From contig MVAQ01000034.1 of the NCBI GenBank assembly GCA_014825775.1, forward strand, positions 1-64,000: a stretch of 64,000 bases of DNA. Reading direction: 5' to 3'. Position 1 is the first letter of the stretch. Every line of letters starts with the position of its first letter. Shown here piece by piece: positions 1 through 10,500 of the stretch. Under the pieces are notes generated by a model. The model searched no databases. It was not told where the DNA came from and saw only the letters and a program-made list of their open reading frames with translations. This stretch comes from Krasilnikovozyma curviuscula (Eukaryota > Basidiomycota > Tremellomycetes > Cystofilobasidiales > Mrakiaceae). Position numbers and translations under genes: made by a program.

Positions 1-548
1 TTTATTTCGAATTGCGTGTTTTTTTTTTTTTTTTTACTGATTCTGTTTTGATGTTCCCCTTCTCGAAGCTTGCAAAATTACGTTTTCTCTTTCATGTTAT
101 CTACACTCGTACTGCTCCTTTCCTACCAATTTAGTAATAGGTTCGCCTCTCGTCGTTTTCGCTTATTTGCCTTTGTTGTAGGTGTATCGGGCATAGGATA
201 TGTCACTTACTCCCTATCGGCAATGAGCCGCAGGGCCTCATCACCACTGTGCTGCAAGAATTCTAATGAACTCGTATAACATTTCACAACTACTCTTACG
301 GTCATCTGTAAGTCGCAGCAATCACCGTCTTCGCCTGAGATCAAGGACCTCTTTTCTTCAGCCACTGTGTTTTTCTATTGTCCTCTGAGACAATATGTGA
401 GGGAAGGAAGGACAGAGCACCTTACATAATCAAAGGGTGAAGCACAGAATCCTTTGAGGGATCGACAGTGCCCTAACTTGTTTTACAAACAATAGACGCA
501 AATCCCCCCATTGCTTGCTTAGTTAGGACATCGCGACCTTGTCCTGCG
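1..548. other. 5' flanking region with no gene recognised
   Basis: This stretch starts with a run of about 17 T at 19-35. It holds no convincing coding exon on either strand. A 69-codon open frame near 70-279 is hydrophobic but begins at TTG and has no recognisable family. The right end (about 500-548) is probably the untranslated first exon of the RING-PH-vWA gene, because a good donor (GTGAGT) follows at 549. The left end may be the 3' flank of a gene outside the window. Confidence 0.4.
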
Positions 549-628
549 GTGAGTTTGGCCTTTCGAGCCGGCGGCGTAGAACTTGATGTCAAAATATTGT
601 TGTTTCATTTCTTCCTTGAATGTGACAG
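549..628 (+). other. probable 5'-UTR intron of the RING-PH-vWA gene
   Basis: A consensus donor (GTGAGT) at 549 and a pyrimidine-rich tract ending in GACAG at 628 bound an 80-base segment. There is no in-frame ATG upstream of 657, so if this intron is real it lies in the leader. The start ATG at 657 follows the acceptor by 28 bases and sits in a favourable context (AAGCATGG). Confidence 0.5.
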
Positions 629-656
629 GGGAGCAGAACGAGTTTCAAAGGGAAGC

Positions 657-3600
657 ATGGCACTGGACTATCTGGCCGACCTTGGGGTGCTGCTTGAAGG
701 ATTGACGTACGACTTTGAGCAGCACGACACATTTCTCGGTTTGCTGGGTGCGTTCGACTGCCCTTTACGGGTTTACCTACAAGCTCCCTGCCATTACTGA
801 GTAGCACAGCAACAAGAAGAAGAATCAGCAGTCGAAGCAGCAGCAGCAGCAATTACCTTTCTCGACGACCAAGCGGTTCGACAGTCTGTAGGATTCGACC
901 TAGAGGACTCCACTACCCTCGACGAACTTAAGACGACGACGACGACAACTCCATATACATTCTTGCCTTCCCGCTCTGCTGCCGATTTGCTGAACCTGAT
1001 GCAGCTCGACTTGATGGCTCTTACGCTCGATGAAGGTGGGGTGGTGCTGGCAGCTGAGAATGCCAAAAATGGGATTGTGGCTGTATTTGAAGAACATGAG
1101 GACAGAGAAAGAAACGAAGAAGAAGAAGAGGGCGAAGTGAGGGGGCAGGCAGTCGCACGGTCCTTATCCTCCCGGCGGGTATACCGCCGCGTTGTTTTGG
1201 ATACAGCAAAGTCCGACGATGATGACGTGAAATCGATGACTCCCTCATCCTCATCGTATATTTCTTCATCATTACCCTCATCACCGTCACCTTCTTCTTC
1301 TTCTCCATCCTCAAACAACATCTCTCTCGGCGACTTCACCACCTCGCTCACTCAGCTGGCGCCCCCCCTGTCGAATCTACCCCTCAACGTCCAACTCAGC
1401 TTTGAATCTCCTTCATCAGTATTACTATCTCAACAGAAACAGCAGAACGATTCCCAACCTCAACATTTCCAGAAGAAGCAGTCGCCGTCAATAGTAGCTT
1501 CAGCTGTTGTGATCTCAAAACCACCACGCTCGACACCCCGTCGACCGTCCCCTATCTCCGCTTCCTCCTCAAATCCTTCTCCCATGCTGTCTTTCTCCGA
1601 TGCAATTGGTCCTCCTTCCCAATGGCGAAGGCCAAAGACCCCTTCTCAAACTGAGCACTCCGGTCGTTCAGACCCAGCCGAGCCTCGAGTACTCTATGAA
1701 GACGGCACTCTCGATGGACACAACAGCTACTGGGGCCAAATCTATGGCTCTAGTATAATATCTGGGGGGTTAGATGTGGGAAAAGATAGCGCTGACGCCG
1801 GTGGTGAACATAGTTTCGACAACGAGGATCAAGACCTGCGACTGTACGAAGCTATGGCCGCCAGAAGAACACAGGGTTCTGGACACAGGTTGAGCTAGAG
1901 GTCAATTTATATTGAGCCAACTCAGTCACATCACGCACTGGGTCTCTACTCCACTAAAACACCGCCGTTCAACCAACCATCGACTCTTCCGACAGGTTTG
2001 CCTCTACCACCTATACCGCACGCTCCCCTTCCGCAGCGATATCCATCACTTCGTCGTTCATCAAACACGTCGTCAGTTGGTGGGTCTCCACCTACCACCA
2101 ACACATTCCCAACTCCACCTGCTCCAGATCCAACGAGGCAACCTCCGTCTGCTTTCTTGAAGTCAGCGTCGTCTTACAGAGGGGCGAGTAGTGGTGGTTC
2201 AAGCGCTCCACAACTCTCCTCGGTTGAGTCATCTCACAGATCCAGTCGTCAAACAACAAGGACGAGAGGGTCTTCAATTGAAGACTCGACCCTTTCATCG
2301 TTCAACAACTCGTTGAGATCGGCGTCCACGACAAGTTCCTTCTCATCTGCAGCTTCCTCAGTCCTGCCTGGCACTCACAACAATCCATACATCAACAGTG
2401 ATACTCAGTCAAGGTATGGTAACTCCTCTCATCAGAATCAGCTTCCTCCACAGCCAAATTCGAGAAACAGTTCGACTTCCCATACCATGTTGACATCAGT
2501 TCACCAGCAGCAGCAATCTTTCAGCCATCCCTTTGCTGCTTCTCAAACTTCGCAACTTGTGTCTCTTGTTACTAATTCTGATTCTGAGGAAGAGGATGAG
2601 AACTTGTGTCCAATTTGTGTCGAGAGTATGGACCCAACTTATAGGTACGCCTGCTTATCCATCAGTTCATAAGAACCTTTTTTGTATGTGGGCTTGCTTA
2701 CCGACCTCCATTTCCTTCCTCGCTGGCGTATCAGACTCCAAAATGAGAGGCCTAACGTCATTCCTGAGTGTGGGCATGAGCTGCATTATGTAAGTCATGG
2801 TGGTTGTTATTTTTTTTATTTTTTCTGGGGCCATTCAACGATTTCTATTCAACCTTTCGTTATTTCCCCACTAATTACCTGCGAAAATCTATTGTTATCA
2901 GGCTTGTTTTGTGACTGTGTACGGTCCATTACCTAGTGCTAACAAATTCGGTGAAGTGAGGAAGAATCCTGGTAATATTGGTGTTTGTGGAGTCTGTCGC
3001 AAACCAATGAAGGTTGGAGATGCTGAGATGAGCACTAGCAACAAGGGGAACAGTAAGAATATCTTTCTCAAACTTTCCTGGCATGTGGTGCTTCGTAATG
3101 TTGACAGTAATGTTTCCCTAGAACTCGCTGCTCTGACTGGAATGGCAACACCTGCAACTCCCACGCTGCCACTTTTAAATCCTCTTCAAAAACGTGGAGC
3201 TACTTCTGGATCAGACTTCTCTAACGACGACAACGATCCTATCGAAGCTATTGACTCTGGATCTGCTTCGCTACGATCGGCCAACTCTGATCACATCCTT
3301 CATGGAGGAGCCGCTTCTAGCTCCGTCGTCGTTCCAATTATCACCATCGTTCCAGAGTTTCAAAACATCATCAAGAGCTCAGGAGAGGTAAATCCATCTA
3401 TCGTAGCCCTGGTAACCATCGAAATTCCACTTCGAAAAGATTTTAGCCAGAGAGGCAGCGGCTTCCACCCCGAATCACCGAACAGTTCCCGTGCGAGATC
3501 CATTTCGACCTTCAACGACAATCTCATCCACAGTAGTCCATCATATCCATCAGAAAATGACTTGTTGGGGCCGACTATGCCAAATGAAAATTATTTGCCA

Positions 3601-6166
3601 TCAGTCGATGATTTGAAAAATCGAATGACTGTCGCAGATGGAATGACCGCTTCAGCAGCCCTGGACCGCCTCACCACTCTTGTGGCTAATGGACGTCTGC
3701 TTGTTAGGTCTTCCGCTGTAGATGAAACATCAACCTTAAGGAAAGTCGCGAAAGAGAGACTTTTCATTCTCTATCTCTTCAAAGAAGCTTTGGTTTGTGT
3801 CCACGAATCGACTCTTGCTGCCGGAAAAGAGAAGAAGAGAGGCCTCTTCAGTTCCAAACCAAAACGCGCCGCTGCTGATAATCCAAGGTCAGAACTCAAG
3901 TTAAAGGGCAAAATTTTTGTCCAACACATGGAGGGTTTCAGCGACGGGGCCGGAGGCAGCAACAGCCTGACTCCCTCACCAGCACTCAGCATCACTATTG
4001 TTATGAAGGAGCGCGGCGTTGAAGATTTCATTTTGATGTTCCCAGATGAAGCAACCTACTCCTTTTGGTGGAACAAACTCTCTTCTCTCCTTCCAACTTT
4101 GGATCGAAATGGAACAATCGTGTCAGAAGCATCTCGTGCGCAAGGAGGCATGCCTAAGAAGGTTTTGAGCGTTCCCGACTTCCAGATGAACCGAAAATCC
4201 AACAACAACTCAAGTAATGAATACGGAGGAACGTTCTCTCCGTCTTCCAGCATCTCATCATCTCCGTCCAAGGGACAACTCCGTGACCATGGAAGCTACT
4301 CCCGATATAACAGCGACCTTTACCCCACTACCGTCATTTCTTCATCTTCTAACTCCAATTCCATCACCAAGCATGCACCAATCGATTTGTTGTTGGCCAT
4401 TTCACTTTCGTCAGCCCAATCTTCCACCACTCTTCTCAAAACCCGTCTCATCAAATCATCTCTTCAGTTCATTCTCCCTACACTTGGTCCCAAAGACAGA
4501 CTGAGCATCGTGACTTTTGAGTCTGGAGAAGGTGGTGAAATAAGAAAGACTGCCTTCCTGGCTGCGGGACGAGAGAATGGGAGAAAGCGCATGGAAGACT
4601 TGATCGAACATATCGGAAGTGGGTCCAAGAACGCAAGTAAGGATCACCGTCTCGTTCAAATGGGTAGAGAAGAAAAAATCAACGTCGTTTCCGCGGTCAA
4701 CGTTGGTGAGTGTTCTTCACGAAACTAGTCTTGGAAGCGACTGTCTGACTGATGAACAACTGATCCATTTCTTCGTAGCTCTGGATGTGATCTTACAGAG
4801 AAAGACCAGAAATACAACCACGGGTATGCTTTTGATAAGTGATACTGCTGATAGCATCAACAGGAGTCAAATGGACCTGGTTCTTGCTCGAGCTGAGACA
4901 GCTAAGTGAATACTTTGTGAGTACCTCAGTGGCAGAAGTACACTCTGACACTTCTTTTCTCCCTTTCCTCTTTATCAGTGTTCCCATTCATTCGTTTGGG
5001 TATGGGAAAGCTCATGATCCCTCACCTTTGTGGCTCATCTCCAATCACACTCATGCCACGTACACCTTCGTGAGAGAGTGGTAAGTCATCTTGCACCGGA
5101 TCCTTGAATATTCTATTGATTTCGAGACTGATATAAAAGTGTTTTCCACAGGTACCACTTAAGAGAGTGTCTTGCGGGAGTTGTTGGTGGTATGATGTCT
5201 ATCGCTATAACACGACTCAAAGTCCATCTCACAACTCGCAACAACGACTTCCGCATCAAAAAGGTTTCTGGTGTAGCGCTTGCTCTCCTCTCTCCTGATG
5301 GAAAAGATGTTGATATTGAGCTAAAGGAAGCTCGACACGGAGAGAAAAAGGAGTTGCTAGTAGAGCTGGAGCTTGATGCGCCTGAAGGTCAAACTGATGC
5401 CGAGATCAACGATCACTCTTCTTCAGATGCAGCTTCTTCCTCTACTCAATCTTCTAACGTTCAAATAGATAACCGTCGCCTCCGGGAGATATTATGGGAG
5501 GATGGTATGATTGATGAGATACCGGTGGTTGAGATGGAGTGCTCCTTCTACGACCCAGCTGCCTTGAAGTCGGTTTCAAGGTTGACAAATCCCATCCTCC
5601 TCACCATTAACTTGCTTCCGGCCAACTCAAGACCACCCCCTTCACTTTCTGCCCCAGCAGTGGTGCGAAGAAGAATGGAGCTTCTGGCTAGCGACATGAT
5701 CACCCGAAGTCTTCTTATGGTCTCAAAAAAAAACTTCGGCCAAGCTCAGAGATTGATTGAAGAAACGAAACAAATCATCGGCACCGTGATCGGCAGTCTT
5801 CAACCTCAACTGCAACCATCATTCTCCAGTAGGTCTCGGCGAGATATTTTGAGTCAGGAGACCATAATGATTCTGGAGTCAATCTTGTTGGACGTTGACG
5901 TCCTGCTCGAAGGACTTGATCAGGAGTACCGGGAGCACTTTGAAAGGGACCAAAGAAACTATGGAGCGCAACAGGTGTGTCTGCCCGGAGGCCTATTCCC
6001 AGCAGGAATTTACGTAGGGCAATGCTGATTGTGTATTTACGTTTTCTCACAGGCGATGATCCTACGCTCCCAAAAGAGCTGGACTATTCGCTCTCAAACT
6101 GAGAGAAACTTCTTTAGAGCAGAAAATGCTCGAATTTTGCTTGCACAGAGTGCGGCTTGGGCTTAA
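657..6166 (+). CDS. RING-H2 / PH / vWA domain protein, Ste5/Far1-like MAPK scaffold candidate
   Basis: The spliced protein is about 1,610 residues in about ten exons. Likely introns are 748-804, 1844-1900, 2645-2734, 2790-2901, 3053-3121 and 4706-4778, with further ones near 4.9, 5.1 and 6.0 kb. The first 600 residues are Ser/Pro-rich and disordered. A RING-H2 finger follows (about 612-690): CPIC, 21 residues, CGHELHYAC, then CGVC after a 26-residue gap. Next come a PH domain (about 870-1020, with ERLFILYLF and DEATYSFWWNKL) and a vWA domain (about 1110-1340, with DRLSIVTFES, TGMLLISDT and IHSFGYGKAHDP). This order is that of yeast Ste5, and the RING resembles Ste5/Far1 more than ubiquitin ligases. 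Those proteins bind G-beta and MAPK cascade kinases at the membrane. The scaffold role here is inferred; an E3 ligase role is the alternative. The in-frame TAG at 1896 requires the 57-base intron 1844-1900. Confidence 0.85.
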
Positions 6167-6277
6167 CTCTGGGGGGTTTTTTTTTTTCACATTCGCAACT
6201 TAGCTTCGGGGATTGTTGCACGTCAGCATTTATACATTGTATATAGAGACTTAAACGCCTGTCGAGGGCAAATGTCT

Positions 6278-7301
6278 CTAAGCTGAACTTTCCGCTGCAA
6301 CTTTAGGCGTTCGCTTCATCCACCATTCAATTCCTCCTCGCGACTCTGCAGCACCTTCAGGCCCGGGTTTGTAGATCCAGCCCGAGCGAAACCCACGGCC
6401 ATCTATCTCACAAGCAACATCTAATGCCTTGCCGAATATTGACGCTGGTTGGAGGTAATGCTGGTTTTGACCGCCAGTCGTCACAGGCGTCCAGCGATTA
6501 TGTGTTTGCTCTGGCGGAAGCGCTCTGTGAAGTCCAATAATCACCTGAGTCGATGAATTGTCTTCAGAAAGTAGAGAAAGTAGAAACAACGGGAGATCTA
6601 CCGGGTTGCGAAGTTGCGACGGTTGGAGAAGATGAACAAAGCGCTAGTGAAATGCAGTCCAGCGTGATTTAACTTCAAGAGCTAGTCGAACATCGGCGCT
6701 CAGAAAGGGGAAGGGTCTCACATAAACAAAAAGAACACTAAATTCTATCACTGAAAGCTTCCCAACATCCTGGGATGGTGGTACGTGGTGTGGTGTGAGG
6801 CTGTTCAGCAGCGACATTGCTCTTGAGTTCTGAAGGGTGAAAATATCTCCTGTGCAATGGTGGTAGCCGTTGCTGTGATGACGACCTGCAGTAGATGTGG
6901 AGTCTGACATGGTCTTGAACTGAGTGAGAGACAAACAGACGAGCCTATGTAAGCTAGACATCAGTAGACTGAAGTGTGAATGTCGAGAGCCCACGAACAA
7001 AGGGGTCCAGGTCAACACCAAACAGGTTCTCCTTCTGAATGTTATATGGCGGACAAGCCAGTATCATCAAACTCTTTCCGGGCCCTGGAACGCGGGATTG
7101 GTCAGCAGGATGCTAAACATCCTACGGCCAAAAGTACGTACCACAGCCAATGTCGAGGACCTTTCCACCATTGCAGACGACGTCAACGACGTCCCTCCAG
7201 CATTCGTTTGTGGTAACTGGCAGGCTCAGAGGGGGAGGAGGAGGATGAGGAAGGAGAGGAGGCAATTTGGAGGTGGTGCTCGTGCAGGCGAAGTCATCCA
7301 T
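6278..7301 (-). CDS. SAM-dependent methyltransferase, class I, unassigned
   Basis: Exon 1 starts at ATG 7301 and encodes a proline-rich leader, then methyltransferase motif I (KVLDIGCG), split by an intron with donor GTACGT. Joining to the next exon gives DIGCGPGKSLM, followed by FGVDLDPF, which fits the acidic residue ending strand beta-2 that binds the SAM ribose. Later exons carry GDIFTLQNS and, near the C terminus, a segment around 6278-6590 ending KVAAESSA then TAG. The small protein (roughly 250-300 residues) has no extra domain. The substrate is unknown; RNA or protein is possible. It converges with the scaffold gene, 111 bases away. The exon structure between 6600 and 6900 is uncertain. 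Confidence 0.65.
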
Positions 7302-7537
7302 AAATCGACTTAGAGCTCCAGCTCTGTCGCAACAAGGCTAGAGCTTCCTTGCAGCTCTATTATGTATGTTTACTTTTGAACTGCTTCAGTTGCACCAGAT
7401 ACTGAAGGAAAGACTTTACGGTTGTGCTCAGGGTCATCTTCCTTGGTTTCTCAGTCCAGGTGTGTTGACATTAGAAATTCGAATTTAACATTCCATCACT
7501 GTTGACCAACGAAAACAAATGGTGTAAACATAGAACG

Positions 7538-10500
7538 CTATTTGTTCAGGGAAAATTCCTCGTCTCCTGAGTCGTCATCTATCTCTTCCTCCATCACGAT
7601 TCTCTTCCTGCTGCGTTGTGGTCTTGTGTTCGTAATGGCCAGCTGAAAACTCTCTTCATCCGAAAATGACCCTACCTCATCAGAGGTTCGAGCTTTTGGT
7701 TTTGGGTTTGGTCTGAATTTGGTAAAAAGCTGAGTTGGTGGTGGTGGGAGAGCAGGAAGAACCTCAACCAATTCGTCCTCAGCGTCAGAATCGTCAGAGT
7801 CCCTTCTAGGCTGCACAACGAATTGCTTTCGACGTGGGACACGGTCGTTGAGGGAGCGAGATCTAACACTACCGGTGTCAGGCTCAGCCACCAAGCTGAA
7901 GTCCTAGCCATCGTACAAACAAAGTTTATTATTGGGTAAAAAATGTTGAAGGAAAGGAGAATGGGAAACGAACAAGTTCCTCCATCAAATCGTCATAGTC
8001 CGTGGAATCGTCGCCTCGGTTGACCTTTCCTGCTTTGGCAGTTCGGGACTTTCCTTTGCTGGCACGACCTCCACGACGAGACTTTCCATCACGGTTAATA
8101 TTGGCGGTGGAATATTCGTCATTCTTCTTCTTCTTCTTGATGTGATTCTCCTGCCTTTGAGGTGCTTTCCGTTTTTTCTGTTCAGCTTTTCTCTCTTGCC
8201 TCCTCCGCTCCTCCTCGGAGTCAGAATCAGTCCCACTGTCGTCACTGCCATCTCCACCCTGAGGAAACAACAGTGGCCCTTTGGGCACTTCTCCTGCTAG
8301 TCCTTGAAGTGATGCTTCAGCCTCTCTGTACTTCTGAATGGCGGCCTGGAGACGTTTAGAGGGTTGATGAGCCCTGTCCCTGACACGAGGAACGAAAGCA
8401 TTGCTGCTTCCAGCGCTGGTGTCAAAAAAGGTGTCAATGCTTGATTGCTTGTTGGCACCGACTGCTTGGCTCCTTCGAGCAAGACGTTGAATGATAGGGG
8501 TGAGCTCGTCATCAATTTTGCTGACACTCCAGGAGAGCTCTTCTGAGAGAAAGGTGCGAAGCTGGTCAAGATCTGGAAATCCCCATTGGAATGGTTCATC
8601 AGATTCATCAACATCTGGCTCCAGATACGCATCGCGCTGGAAGTGGGAAAAGGTCGAAGTCGTGTGAACATATGGGAAGTGAGGAAGCAGGTTCATCACT
8701 CACAACGCGCTGGTTCGGGAAATCAGGAGGAAGATCTAAGATACCAGCCCATTTTTTTTTCTGAAACAAATAACCAACGAAGGAGCGTCAACTACGAGCA
8801 TCAACTACGGCAAACCTAAATTCTAGAAGAATCTTTCCGAACGCACGAAGCTTTTCTTCCATTTGGTGTTGGTGTCTTCTTCAGTATCCTTTCCTTGATC
8901 CACCTTTGTCCACCAGATTTTGAAATCTATCAGCCCTTGGAGGCCGTCCGCTGGGAACTCTGCAAGCAGCTCCATCGCAGTAACATGCCCAACTCCGTCG
9001 ACACCGAGGGTGTAGTCACTTCCGAGAAGGTAAGCAAGGGTGATCAAGCGATCTCTGGACAGACTAAGTTCTACTTTGAGGTCACGTAAAATGTAAACTT
9101 CCGCATATTTTGAATCGTTGAAGATGTTCTTGAAGCACTGGGTTCCACCGAAAAGGAAGACGTCGGAGTCGTCGGTGATCACACCGTCCACCAAGTTCAG
9201 AGAAGCAAGGACTGCACATTGAGCTTCAGCTTCTTTTGGCGCAGTAATGTAAGGAATTCCAAAGAGCCGAAGCATTATCTGATCATAGAGCGTGAAAGCG
9301 AAGTCAGTCTTGGTACAAGAACGCTGACGATCTTCCTTTTGCCATCATACCTGAATTTGAGCCGTAGCCTCTTCAACAACACCACCACCTTCGTCTCTCA
9401 TAGCAGTTTTTTGCTGAGCTTGGAGCGCTTTGATTTCCTTGTCAATTTCCTCCTGGACTTGTCCTAAGTTTTTCCCTGTTACTTGAGCCATAAACCGCGC
9501 GTAGTCATTCTCTTCTGCGTTCATATCAACGCCGCCTTGGTCTTCTTCTAAATCCAATTCATCTCCTGGTTTGAGGTATGTTCCTTGTGTATACGGAACC
9601 GCTCTGAGAGGAGGTGTCGGGCTGCGAGACCAATCTACAGGATCATCGTCCTCATCGACGTCCTCATCGACAGGAAATTTCGCTGAGGTTGCTCTGTTTG
9701 GAAGGACAACATCATGGGATGATACGGAAGGCCCTGTAAATGGTAGCGAGTGCTCTGGATAATATGGTTCTTGTGTAAAGAAATGTTGTAGGGAAGACAT
9801 AGCGCGGGGTGAAGCTTGAACTCCCTCTGCCGTTGCAGTGACGTCAGCGGAATTATCGAAGGAAGGAGATGAGGAGTTTGTTCTGGAGGGTAGTTCTGTT
9901 CTAAGTGGCTGTGGATATGCAGGAGGGGATGGGAGAGAAATCGCTAACGATGCGTCAGGCGAAAGTGAAGTGGGCATAATGCTTCCGTGGTCAGGAGAAG
10001 CATCAACAGGTGGTCGCTGACTACCTTCGTCGCGCGGTGGTGCTCTAAATATCTCTTCAATTTTTTCCCCACTGACCTGAATTAAAGCTGCTGGAGTTTT
10101 CAACTCTACTGGTGAAGCGGCGACAAAGGTGGACATGGAGCCGAGTTTGTTTGAGACATTTCGCCAGGGAACAACTGAGACTGATGCTTTGACGGGCAAT
10201 TTTTCGATCAAAGTCGGAGGTGGAGACGACGACAGACTGTGGTCTCGACCAGCGTTAAAAGCTCTTGAAAACGACATCTTCGCTGATTCTAAGCCTGCTC
10301 CATTTGGCGCGGAAGCAAGCAGTAATTTCCGACGTTGTTCAACTGGATCATCGTTTTGTACCACTGTGATGTTGTTATCGTCATCTTCATCATCGTCCAG
10401 GAACATCAACGCGCCAGCTGGCATCTCCTCCGGCACGACTCGCTCTGCCATGGGGTCCACTTCGTCCAGGTCAATCTCTATCAAGTCATCGTCATCATCT

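Noticed and set aside
963..1898. A separate gene starting at 963
   Set aside because: The first codon there is TTG and the open frame extends upstream into the true exon joined to ATG 657.
1998..2672. A separate gene ending at 2672
   Set aside because: The C-terminal Cys pair (CPIC) is completed only by exons downstream, giving one RING domain in one gene.
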